Source: an uncultured Lachnospiraceae bacterium (GTDB lineage Bacteria; Bacillota; Clostridia; Lachnospirales; Lachnospiraceae). Taken from it: DNA of 54,281 nt. The position numbers and the translations under genes were made by a program. Shown here in pieces: positions 42,666 through 51,366 of the stretch. Below the pieces are notes generated by a model, which was not told the DNA's origin, ran no database searches, and saw nothing but the letters and a program-made list of their open reading frames with translations. Positions within the stretch are counted from its first letter, which is position 1. Each line of letters starts with the position of its first letter. The stretch lies in the NCBI GenBank assembly GCA_910579225.1, contig CAJTTI010000001.1:159238-213518 (forward strand), written 5' to 3'.

Positions 42666-44850
42666 ACAGGAAAGCCGTACCTTTTATCTGAACACGGCCC
42701 ACACATCTTATCAGATCCAGGCGGACTGCCGCGGATATGTGCACCACCTTTATTATGGAAGGCAGGTGGGGACGAGTCATATGGAATATATGCATTATTA
42801 TTCCGACTGCGGATTCTCCGGCAATCCCTACGAGCTGATGGACCAGAGGGATTTCTCCCTGGACAATGTGTGTCAGGAGTATCCCGGATGCGACGCGGGG
42901 GACTATCGGGTGAGCTGTCTGTCGCTCCAGAATCCGGACGGGAGCTTCGGCGCGGAGTTCCGGTATGTGAGTCATGAGATCATCCATGGAACATACAGGC
43001 TTCCCGGCCTTCCGGCAGCTTATGATGACGGCGGCAGAGCCGAAAGCCTGATTCTCTGCCTGGAGGATCCGGTGACCGGGCTGGCGCTGAAGCTTCTCTA
43101 CGGCGTTTTTGAAGAGGAGGATATGATTACCCGCAGCGCCATTGTGGAAAATCACACAAAAGGAACGGTGGTCCTGCACAAAGCGCTGTCCGCGTGTCTG
43201 GACATTCCGTTCGGGGAGTGGGATCTGATCCATTTTCCCGGAAGGCACTGTATGGAACGGCAGGCTAAACGGCAGAAGCTGCCGGACGGGGTCCTGACAG
43301 TGGGTTCCAGAAGAGGAAGCAGCAGCCATCATCACAATCCCTTTGTCATCCTGGCGGCCCCTGAGACTTCCGAGGACTACGGAGAGTGCCTGGGCGCCAT
43401 GCTGGTCTATTCCGGAAGCTATCGGATCGATATCGAACGGACGCAGATGCGGGCCGTGCGCATGGTGCTGGGCATTCAGGACGAGCAGTTTCAGTGGGAG
43501 CTGCAAAAAGGGGAGCAGTTTGTCATGCCGGAAGTACTGTTTGGTTTCAGCAGCGATGGCCTTACCAGGCTGAGCCATCAGTATGCGGATTTTATCCGGG
43601 AACATATCTGCCGGGGAACATATAAGAAGGCCCGCCGCCCGATCCTCATCAATAACTGGGAAGCGACATATTTTGATTTTGATTCCGGGCGTCTTCTGGA
43701 TATCGCAAAACAGGCGTCAGAGCTTGGCATGGAGATGCTGGTGCTGGACGACGGCTGGTTCGGAAGGAGAGACGGCGAGAAAGACGGACTGGGCGACTGG
43801 TACGTCAACGAGAAAAAGCTGGCGGGCGGACTGGCTCCTCTGATCCGGGAGATCCATGGGATGGGAATGAAGTTCGGCATCTGGGTGGAGCCGGAGATGG
43901 TAAATGAGGCCAGCGATCTGTATCAGAAGCATCCGGACTGGGCGCTGACCGTACCCGGAAGGCTGCCCGCCATGGGGAGATGCCAGCTGGTGCTGGATCT
44001 GGGCCGGAGAGAGGTCCGGGACTATCTGTATCAGGTTCTGTCGGACCTTTTGAGAAATTATCCCATTGATTATGTGAAGTGGGACATGAACCGGAATATG
44101 ACGGATATGTACAGCCGCGCCCTTCCCGCTCACCGGCAGGGAGAGGTCCATGTCCGTTACATGCTGGGGGTCTATGACCTGCTGGAGCGTCTGACCGGCA
44201 GCTTTCCGGAAGTACTGTTTGAGGGCTGCAGCGGGGGCGGCGGGCGCTTTGACTGCGGGATGCTCTATTACTCGCCGCAGATCTGGTGCAGCGACGATAC
44301 GGACGCCATCGAGCGGCTGAAGATCCAGTACGGGACCTCTTTTGGATATCCCGTATCCGCTGTGGGCTCCCATGTATCTGCGTCGCCCAACCATCAGACC
44401 GGCCGGTGCACTTCTCTTGCCACCAGAGCGACCGTGGCCATGTCGGGGACCTTCGGCTACGAACTGGACCTGACGACGCTTGACGAACTGGAGAAGCAGG
44501 AGATCAAGGGACAGATCGCCCGGTTTAAAGAATACGCTCCGCTGATTCAGGAAGGGGATTATTATAGGCTGACCAACGCCGTCGAAGACCGGTATTTTAC
44601 CGCCTGGCAGCACGGGGCGAAAGACGGCACGGAGGCGCTTCTGAATGTGGTGGTGCTCGCGCCCCAGGCGAATCCGACGCCGATCCATGTACGGCTGAAG
44701 GGACTTCGGGAGGACGCCTGCTATCAGGAACTGATCTTCGGGAAAACATACAGCGGCGCGGCGCTGATGCATGGAGGGTTCACCCTCCCGATCATGAGCG
44801 GAGACTATCCGTCGCTGACTTATCACTTTAAAATTATGCAGGAATACTGA
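42649..44850 (+). CDS. Alpha-galactosidase, GH36
   Basis: A 733-aa cytoplasmic enzyme that removes alpha-1,6-galactose from melibiose, raffinose and related sugars. The catalytic nucleophile is D479 in DYVKWDMNRN and the acid/base is in the WCSDDTDAIERL motif, about D549. The beta-sandwich N-terminal domain and the family segments NNWEATYFDFD, LDDGWFG and GIWVEPEMVNE are all present. The length matches AgaA-type tetrameric enzymes. The ATG overlaps the AraC gene. It processes the sugar imported by the upstream ABC system. Confidence 0.96.
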   Translation: MSILFEQESRTFYLNTAHTSYQIQADCRGYVHHLYYGRQVGTSHMEYMHYYSDCGFSGNPYELMDQRDFSLDNVCQEYPGCDAGDYRVSCLSLQNPDGSFGAEFRYVSHEIIHGTYRLPGLPAAYDDGGRAESLILCLEDPVTGLALKLLYGVFEEEDMITRSAIVENHTKGTVVLHKALSACLDIPFGEWDLIHFPGRHCMERQAKRQKLPDGVLTVGSRRGSSSHHHNPFVILAAPETSEDYGECLGAMLVYSGSYRIDIERTQMRAVRMVLGIQDEQFQWELQKGEQFVMPEVLFGFSSDGLTRLSHQYADFIREHICRGTYKKARRPILINNWEATYFDFDSGRLLDIAKQASELGMEMLVLDDGWFGRRDGEKDGLGDWYVNEKKLAGGLAPLIREIHGMGMKFGIWVEPEMVNEASDLYQKHPDWALTVPGRLPAMGRCQLVLDLGRREVRDYLYQVLSDLLRNYPIDYVKWDMNRNMTDMYSRALPAHRQGEVHVRYMLGVYDLLERLTGSFPEVLFEGCSGGGGRFDCGMLYYSPQIWCSDDTDAIERLKIQYGTSFGYPVSAVGSHVSASPNHQTGRCTSLATRATVAMSGTFGYELDLTTLDELEKQEIKGQIARFKEYAPLIQEGDYYRLTNAVEDRYFTAWQHGAKDGTEALLNVVVLAPQANPTPIHVRLKGLREDACYQELIFGKTYSGAALMHGGFTLPIMSGDYPSLTYHFKIMQEY

Positions 44851-44861
44851 ACACAGCGGAG

Positions 44862-44897
44862 GGCCCGGGGACTGAGAGGGCTGAAGCGGAACTTAAA
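44862..44897 (+). repeat. Dispersed palindromic element, short right-end copy
   Basis: GAGAGGGCTGAAGCGGAACT and the following TAAA match the right end of the element at 25064-25170 with two changes. It lies 30 bases before the yesL start, the same leader position as the other copies. Confidence 0.55.
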
Positions 44898-44926
44898 ACA
44901 GCGGAATTTAAATCAGGAGAAATGTT

Positions 44927-45664
44927 ATGAGCGGTATTGCACAGTTATTTGACAACGACAGCCCGCTAGGACGGGCCGTCACGAAGGTAGGAACATATAT
45001 TGCGGTCAATCTTTTATTTATCATCGGCTCTCTGGGCATTGTGACGATCGGAGCCTCTCTCTCGGCCATGTATTATACGCTTATGAAATACCAGCGGGGA
45101 GGCGGAGAGATCAATCCTTTTCGTCTGTTCGTAAAAGGATTTCGTGAAAATTTTATCAAAGCGACGGTCGTATGGGTGGGCGTACTGTGTCTGATATCGG
45201 TTCTGCTTCTGGAGATGTTCTGGTGCAGCCAGGCGGCCGGAGTGATGCATCTGTTCCTCTACGGGCTTGGAACCGTGCTTCTGACGGCGGCAGTGACGGC
45301 TGTCTATACCTTTCCGGGGATCGCGGCGTTTGACGCGCCGGTCGGAAGGCAGCTTTTGAACAGCCTGTTTTTTGCCGGGAAATCTCCGGTCACGGTTCTG
45401 CCGGTGGTCGGGGCGTGGCTTCTGCCCTTCTATATCACCTATTCCTTTATGGAGTGGATGCCGCTGTGGGCGTTCCTGTGGTGCTGCTTTGGGTTTGCCG
45501 CTACTGCAAATGTGCAGTCTCATTTCCTTCTGCGGCTGTACGCGCCGTATCTGGCGGCTGCAGGAGGGGCGGAGGCAGACAAAACAGAGTCCCGGCAGCT
45601 TTTGGCCGGAGCTCAGAGGACACAGCGGCAGATTCTGAAGGATATGAAACGTCTTGGGATGTGA
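44927..45664 (+). CDS. YesL family (DUF624) membrane protein
   Basis: A 245-aa protein with five or six membrane helices. It begins with the family motif DNDSPLGRAVTKVGTYIAVN and has the LFIIGSLGIVTIGASLSAMY segment. Such proteins accompany carbohydrate ABC operons in Firmicutes; their job is unknown. The gap to the GH36 gene is 76 bases and contains the short repeat. A terminator follows, so this is the last gene of the operon. Confidence 0.9.
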   Translation: MSGIAQLFDNDSPLGRAVTKVGTYIAVNLLFIIGSLGIVTIGASLSAMYYTLMKYQRGGGEINPFRLFVKGFRENFIKATVVWVGVLCLISVLLLEMFWCSQAAGVMHLFLYGLGTVLLTAAVTAVYTFPGIAAFDAPVGRQLLNSLFFAGKSPVTVLPVVGAWLLPFYITYSFMEWMPLWAFLWCCFGFAATANVQSHFLLRLYAPYLAAAGGAEADKTESRQLLAGAQRTQRQILKDMKRLGM

Positions 45665-45691
45665 GACTTTACAGCAATTATATTTTTAAAG

Positions 45692-45731
45692 GGTAAGCCA
45701 GTCATGCAAGAGTGACTGGTTTGCCTTTTTT
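45692..45731 (+). terminator. Terminator of the alpha-galactoside operon
   Basis: A 13-bp stem (GGTAAGCCAGTCA at 45692-45704 with TGACTGGTTTGCC at 45713-45725, two G-U pairs), an eight-base loop and six Ts. Confidence 0.92.
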
Positions 45732-45825
45732 ACTTTACGACACTCTCATATTTTAAAAGATTATGTGAATAAAATGAAAAAGATTTGATAAAATGATATA
45801 AAAAGCAACGAAAAACGTAGAGTTA

Positions 45826-45854
45826 TTGACGAGATCGGAAAGAAATGCTAGTAT
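45826..45854 (+). promoter_or_regulatory. Probable promoter of the defence operon
   Basis: TTGACG (45826-45831), a 17-base spacer and TAGTAT (45849-45854). A start point about seven bases later would leave a very short leader beginning near the GGAGG ribosome site of the ATPase gene. Confidence 0.5.
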
Positions 45855-45873
45855 AAACATGGAGGTGCCAGAA

Positions 45874-47232
45874 ATGTTCACATATATCAGATTAAAAAAC
45901 TTTCTGTCATTTGACGATGTGGTGTTTGACTTCCGGCATGGAAGTAAAGGAGTAAAGAGCTTTATTTCTATTTATGGGGAAAATGGGAGCGGAAAATCTA
46001 ATTTTGTAAGCGGTATTAATTTTTTGAGAAAAAGTATCGAGTCATTCGCTCTGAATACGGCATTTGAACAGGTACAGGATCTTTTGGAAGAAACGAAAAA
46101 GTACAGTGTTTCAAAAGAAATCTGGGACTTGGTTATACAGAATACGAGCATATTACAGATGGCGGAAAGCTACAGGATGATTGACGCCGAAGAGGAGACC
46201 TTGACCGAATATGGATTTCAGATCAACGGTCATAGCGGTTATTATATGCTGAGTTTTAAGGAACGTTTTGTGTATGAGAAATTGTACTATTTTACCGGAA
46301 AACAGAGCGGCGTGCTGTATGAAATAAAGTCAAACGGGGAAGAGACGGAGATTTCTCTGTCCAATAAACTTTTTGCCAATAAAAGAACAGAAGATGAGAT
46401 AAAGGAAGAAATTCAAAAATACTGGGGAAAGCATACTTTTTTGAGCATCCTGAATAAAGAACGGATGCAAAAAAATGAACATTATATAGAAGAAAATTAT
46501 TTATCCTATGTGTTTGATTTACTGAATATGCTTAGAGATACGGTGGTTCATCGGCAGACGCTGGATAGGAGTGATCTGGAACTGCCGTCGGGAAAGCCCG
46601 GGAATGTACTGAAGGATTTGAATGAAGGAAAGATTTCCCAGGACAGGGAGCACATGCTCAATCACACGGAAAAAATTATCCGTGATTTTTTTACGCAGGC
46701 GTATGCAGATATAAAAGACATATTCTATGACAGGAAAAAGGAAGGAAAAGAGGTTGCCTATCGTTTGTATGTCAGGAAAATGATAGGAGGGAAGCTTCGT
46801 ATGATTCCTTTCTCCAGCGAATCGGCGGGTACAAAGCGCATTCTGGAGATCCTGCGTTCTTTACTGGGGGCATTTTGCGGAGTAACGGTTGTTTATGACG
46901 AGATTGACAACGGTATCCATGATCTGCTGCTGAAGAGCATATTGGAATCCATGACAGATGAAATTACCGGTCAGCTGATTATTACGACGCATAATACCTA
47001 TTTGCTGGAAAGTATGAATATTAGATCCGTATACCTTATTCAATCGGATTATACCGGAAAGAAGGAAGTGAAATGCCTTGATCAGTATCCGCGGATCCAG
47101 AACAGCAACAATCCAAGAGTAATGTATATGAAAGGAATGTTCGGGGGAGTGCCGGTGATCGATGCGATAGATTATGAAGAAATTCTGCAGGAACTGGAAG
47201 ATAATTCCTCAGAAGAGCAGGGGGGTGGGTGA
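45874..47232 (+). CDS. RecF/OLD-like AAA-family ATPase (defence operon gene 1)
   Basis: A 452-aa ABC-type ATPase without transmembrane helices. Walker A is GENGSGKS at residues 35-42 after the family opening RLKNFLSFDDVVFDF. A signature-like SSESAGTKRILEIL lies at about 314-327, Walker B VVYDEID at 339-345 and the H-loop His at 373 in TTHNTYLLES. This is the layout of RloA/OLD/abortive-infection ATPases. I start at the ATG at 45874, with GGAGG eight bases upstream. The next gene begins two bases after its stop and encodes a small TOPRIM-like protein. The two probably form an ATPase-nuclease pair, cotranscribed with the RADAR genes. Confidence 0.9.
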   Translation: MFTYIRLKNFLSFDDVVFDFRHGSKGVKSFISIYGENGSGKSNFVSGINFLRKSIESFALNTAFEQVQDLLEETKKYSVSKEIWDLVIQNTSILQMAESYRMIDAEEETLTEYGFQINGHSGYYMLSFKERFVYEKLYYFTGKQSGVLYEIKSNGEETEISLSNKLFANKRTEDEIKEEIQKYWGKHTFLSILNKERMQKNEHYIEENYLSYVFDLLNMLRDTVVHRQTLDRSDLELPSGKPGNVLKDLNEGKISQDREHMLNHTEKIIRDFFTQAYADIKDIFYDRKKEGKEVAYRLYVRKMIGGKLRMIPFSSESAGTKRILEILRSLLGAFCGVTVVYDEIDNGIHDLLLKSILESMTDEITGQLIITTHNTYLLESMNIRSVYLIQSDYTGKKEVKCLDQYPRIQNSNNPRVMYMKGMFGGVPVIDAIDYEEILQELEDNSSEEQGGG

Positions 47233-47234
47233 TC

Positions 47235-47855
47235 ATGCCCCGTTTGGACCTGTGTTATAAGAAAGGCATTGTAATTGTGCATGGAAGATCAGAATGGCAT
47301 TTGGTGAGACATGTATATACCAATCTTCATCTTCCGCTGGAATTGATATCAAAGGACAAAGGAAAAAGCAGCATTCAAATTAACGGTTTGCTGGAATACA
47401 TGAATAGAAAATGTAAATGTAAATCATTAAAGACGTTTGCAGAAGAGCATTCTATAGAGTATGACAGGAAGAATAAAGTACTGAAAAATTTTAAATTGTT
47501 TACCATTATGGATACAGATGATTGTGAAGAGGAAACCCGGGAAAAGTACATATCTGGTGAATTATTCAGGGGACATCTGCTTTCGGAATATATTGTTCCA
47601 GTATATAACACTCCAAATCTGGAGGAGATTATGATCAGAGCAGGAATTATGACCAGGCAAATCCGGGATGCGGAAAAAGGTACGTATTACAGTAAGATAT
47701 TTCCGCTCAATACGGAACCAATGAGTGTAGAAACTATCAATCAAGTCAGAATATTCGCTTCAAAACTTAAGGGAATCAGGCAAACCAATCTGATGGAATT
47801 TATTCAATATTGTTTTGAATTGCTTCCCGCTGGAAATTTATCGTTAGAGGAATAA
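47235..47855 (+). CDS. Small TOPRIM-like protein (defence operon gene 2)
   Basis: A 206-aa protein. A hydrophobic strand followed by E20 (GIVIVHGRSEWHLV) and a later strand ending in D93-x-D95-D96 (KLFTIMDTDDCEEET) give the TOPRIM pattern of a Glu and a DxD for Mg2+. These are the residues used by OLD-family nucleases and RloB-like partners. The ATG at 47235 has a G-rich ribosome site; a GTG lies two codons earlier. Because an ABC-type ATPase precedes it, the pair looks like a split OLD/RloAB-type system. The nuclease activity is inferred from motif and context, and the family name is uncertain. Confidence 0.6.
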   Translation: MPRLDLCYKKGIVIVHGRSEWHLVRHVYTNLHLPLELISKDKGKSSIQINGLLEYMNRKCKCKSLKTFAEEHSIEYDRKNKVLKNFKLFTIMDTDDCEEETREKYISGELFRGHLLSEYIVPVYNTPNLEEIMIRAGIMTRQIRDAEKGTYYSKIFPLNTEPMSVETINQVRIFASKLKGIRQTNLMEFIQYCFELLPAGNLSLEE

Positions 47856-47889
47856 ACACAGAATCCGGAAGAAGGGAGTACAGCAGAAA

Positions 47890-50800
47890 GTGAGTATACA
47901 GAAGACAAAACTAGGTGCAAGATTTTTATCAGATTCAGAGATGGGAGCGATTCTGCCCGACTGGAAATCTATCACTTCACAGATCGAAGTATTCCGGCAT
48001 GACCGTTCTGTTCAGAAGTCCGGTCAGCAGGAATACGAACAGAAGACCAATCATATTGGAATCATGGGCCGCCGGGGCGCCGGCAAGACGTCCATCCTGA
48101 GGACTTTTCATAAGAAGTTAAAAGAAGGCAAATCATGTAACGATATTGTGCTGCCCATTATCATTCCGGAAAACATGTCGTCTGGAACTTCACTTATGGA
48201 TGTGGTGCTTGGGATGATGAAGCCTTTGGTGGATGAGGAAAGCAAAGCGGCGCCCCAGGGAGACTGCATCTATCTGAACCGGGGCAAATTGGAGCAGGCG
48301 TATCACAAGTTGGTGAAGCAGTATTGCTATATTAAGAAAGATTACCGGGATATTCTGATTCATCAGTTTACCAGCGAGCAGTATTATGTGGATAAGACGA
48401 CGAAAGTATTCAGTTCGGATACGGTATTTATCGAGCAGTTCAGCAAATTTATTGATTTGCTTCTGGATCGGGACTGGAACAAAGAGGGCACATCCGAGGC
48501 CATGCTGTTCCTGTTTATTGACGATATTGATCTGAGCACCATCCGCTGCATGGATGTAGTGAAGACGCTGCTGTCTTATCTGTCCCATCCAAGGATTGTT
48601 ACATTTTTGTCAGGCGATCTGAACACCTTTGAGGAAGCGCTGACACTGGAATTCCTGCGGCAGGAGAAGGCACTGGATGCGGATGTGTTTTTGAAGGCAT
48701 ATGGTCCTGCCAGAAACGGGCGCAGCAGCGAGCTGTCGAAAGCGGAAGAAGAAGAGCACAGTCTGCGTGAACAGAAGAAGGAACTTGCTTATGAATATCT
48801 GAAGAAAATCCTTCCGCCCGCATACCGCAAAAATATCAAATACTGGTCCCTGGAGGAGAGAGGGAACTATCGCGTCGCAGACGAGGAGGGAAAGGAGCAG
48901 AAAACGCTGGCAGAACTGCTGGGGGAAGTGACAGCGGGGAAGATGGAAAGGTCCTGTTTTGATGCAGACCGGGGGGAGGGAAAGACGCATGGGATACATG
49001 TCATGTACCACCTCTTTGATGAAACCTCCAGAGGACTGAACAATGTCTATAACGTACTGCTGGAACTGTGCGGGAAGGAAAAGGGGACCGATAACAGCCA
49101 ACAGGAAGAAGATGCAGAGAAGATGGGGCTGTGGAGACTGCTTCGGGCAGTCATAGATTCTTCGCCGTTCTATGCGAAGTATAAAGAGACGCTGCTGAAA
49201 AATGTAATCGTTCAGATCGGTCAGGGAGCGCAGGTTGATTTCCTGAGTCTGAAAAACTTGTTGTATTACGGGGGTGATTTAAGGTTCTCAGCGGTGGATG
49301 GATTCCGCCTCTTTCTCCTGGCCGAGTTTGCTGCGGGACTGTTTTCAAAGGAGAGCCGGGAGGAGCTGAACTATCAGGAGCTGAAGTTAAAGATTCTTGC
49401 AGAGTATATCCGGAGTGAAGAAATAGACGGGAAGATCGCGGCTGAGAGGCCGTTGCCTGATCTGAAGACGAAGGATAAGACAGATCAGGAGAAAAAAGAA
49501 CCATGGGTTTTAAAACGCCTGCTTCAATGCGGAAGTTTTCTGTTCGGTTTGAATCTGATTCAGTATCTCGGAAGGGAGGCAGTCTATGATATATTGAATG
49601 TAGACGCAAAGACTTCTGCAGGCTCGCCGAAAGAGAACCGCTTCTATAAGATCGCTGTTGCATTGAAAAAGACTATATGGACCATATGCGTGGAAGGCAA
49701 AGATCACAGGCAGGAATGTGGCAGATATCTGGCAGAACTTTATCTCCAGGCGGAAGATGCATTATTGGAGCTTTTAAACCATCTGCCCTATCACCAGAAT
49801 GTAATTTATGGGGAATGGCTGATAAGAGATCTTATATTGAGGGGCATGAGATATCGTGATTATGACAGCGATAATGTAGCAATAGCATACCTGGGAGAAG
49901 CGGAAGGATGCCTGGACAGTATAAAAAAATATTTGTCGGAGTCACATAAGTATGTGCCCGCCCAGGGGGTTCGAAACGATATTTTTATCGGAAACTGGCA
50001 TTGGGCGGAGTATACCGGCAGGTGTTCGCTGTATGGCCTATATTTTGAAAGCTGTCTTAGGGAAAACGATAAATATTCAAAAATATATTTTAATATCGGC
50101 CGTATGGCGAAGGAGCTGATGTATGCGGGTATGGCGAAAACTTTGGGGAATCTGATTGAGGGGATAGAAAAAGATAACCAGGTTCAGGCGTTAGAAGGCT
50201 TTGTCTATGAATCCGTACAGGGGAAGGAAGATGAAAAGCAAAGACAGGTGGTTGTGGAGATTGATAAAGCCGGAATATGGAACCATTCCTATACAAAGGA
50301 AAAGGTGTTCCCTTATCTGAAGAGAAAGACAGAAGGCTGTATTGAAAAGATAAGCGGCGGAAGGATGGTCTTCGATGCCAGCCAGTTAATCCGCGGGGCC
50401 TATGCTGCTCTCAGGGACTGCAACAAAGGAACATCTGGAAAAGCGCTGGCGCTTGGTCTGGTCGAACGTCTGGAAACGATTTTGTTTTTATCAGAGGCAG
50501 ACCATCATCTGGACAGTTCCTGGTATATGAGACTGGAACATGTGCTTGTGATTCGTTGTATGTTGGAGGAATTTTTGCTCCGCCATCCGAGAGTCCGGTA
50601 CGGCAAGCAGGAGGCGAGAAAGTTTCTGATGGAGCTGAAGGAACTGCCGCTGGTGATCCGGACGGAGAACTGGGATCAGATACAGGAAGAACTGAAGGCC
50701 AGGGAAGAGAGATTCTTTTACAAGGATGAGCCGCAGGCGGAGGAATTACCTTTGCAGGAGAAGGAACAGCAAGCGAAAGAACTGCCCGCGCTGCAGGAGT

Positions 50801-51348
50801 GGAAGAGGTTACGGTATGATATAGCAAAAAAAGATGAAGTGATAAATGTTTTAAAGAAGCAGAACAAAATGGAAGGACTTGACGGGCTGGTGGATGACGT
50901 GTACCAGAACTATTATCTGGGAGAAGATACAAAATTTGGGGGGAAGGATCCTATAGAAGCATGGATAAAAAAGTACATGGAAAATACCTATCATGAGAAA
51001 GTTCAGTCATTCACATATATTGAGTATCTGGTTCAGCAGAAAGCAATCCATGAACTGGAGAAAAACCTGCAGATCAATCCGGAGGCTCTAAAAAAGGCAT
51101 GGAGCAGAGTGGAGCCGATTCCCGCCAAAGAAGACTATATGTTCTATTTCTACAGCTATCTCCGCTGCCTTCTTGCGAACGATCTGCAGGCGGAGGAGAT
51201 GGGCAGGGACGCCCAGGAGATCAAGACGCTGGTGGACAGCCTGCTGGAAAGCGAAGTGCTTGCCGACCGGATGCGCCAGAACGATGTCTTTGAACTGGTC
51301 AGTAAAAAACTGGGGATTACAGAAGCAGAATTTGAAGAACTGTTCTGA
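47890..51348 (+). CDS. rdrA: RdrA-like large P-loop NTPase (RADAR system)
   Basis: A 1152-aa KAP/STAND-like ATPase. Walker A is GRRGAGKTS at residues 60-68 and Walker B LFLFIDDID at 206-214, followed by a sensor strand VTFLSGD. The remaining 850 residues are mostly helical with no further motif I can name. It starts at GTG 47890 with AGAAGGGAG about 14 bases upstream. The assignment rests on the pairing with the divergent adenosine deaminase next door, 18 bases away. In RADAR systems RdrA forms a ring that works with RdrB when phage infects and shuts down the cell by adenosine-to-inosine conversion. The length is somewhat above that of the E. coli protein. Confidence 0.85.
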   Translation: MSIQKTKLGARFLSDSEMGAILPDWKSITSQIEVFRHDRSVQKSGQQEYEQKTNHIGIMGRRGAGKTSILRTFHKKLKEGKSCNDIVLPIIIPENMSSGTSLMDVVLGMMKPLVDEESKAAPQGDCIYLNRGKLEQAYHKLVKQYCYIKKDYRDILIHQFTSEQYYVDKTTKVFSSDTVFIEQFSKFIDLLLDRDWNKEGTSEAMLFLFIDDIDLSTIRCMDVVKTLLSYLSHPRIVTFLSGDLNTFEEALTLEFLRQEKALDADVFLKAYGPARNGRSSELSKAEEEEHSLREQKKELAYEYLKKILPPAYRKNIKYWSLEERGNYRVADEEGKEQKTLAELLGEVTAGKMERSCFDADRGEGKTHGIHVMYHLFDETSRGLNNVYNVLLELCGKEKGTDNSQQEEDAEKMGLWRLLRAVIDSSPFYAKYKETLLKNVIVQIGQGAQVDFLSLKNLLYYGGDLRFSAVDGFRLFLLAEFAAGLFSKESREELNYQELKLKILAEYIRSEEIDGKIAAERPLPDLKTKDKTDQEKKEPWVLKRLLQCGSFLFGLNLIQYLGREAVYDILNVDAKTSAGSPKENRFYKIAVALKKTIWTICVEGKDHRQECGRYLAELYLQAEDALLELLNHLPYHQNVIYGEWLIRDLILRGMRYRDYDSDNVAIAYLGEAEGCLDSIKKYLSESHKYVPAQGVRNDIFIGNWHWAEYTGRCSLYGLYFESCLRENDKYSKIYFNIGRMAKELMYAGMAKTLGNLIEGIEKDNQVQALEGFVYESVQGKEDEKQRQVVVEIDKAGIWNHSYTKEKVFPYLKRKTEGCIEKISGGRMVFDASQLIRGAYAALRDCNKGTSGKALALGLVERLETILFLSEADHHLDSSWYMRLEHVLVIRCMLEEFLLRHPRVRYGKQEARKFLMELKELPLVIRTENWDQIQEELKAREERFFYKDEPQAEELPLQEKEQQAKELPALQEWKRLRYDIAKKDEVINVLKKQNKMEGLDGLVDDVYQNYYLGEDTKFGGKDPIEAWIKKYMENTYHEKVQSFTYIEYLVQQKAIHELEKNLQINPEALKKAWSRVEPIPAKEDYMFYFYSYLRCLLANDLQAEEMGRDAQEIKTLVDSLLESEVLADRMRQNDVFELVSKKLGITEAEFEELF

Positions 51349-51366
51349 TAGGGAGAAGATAAGGAT

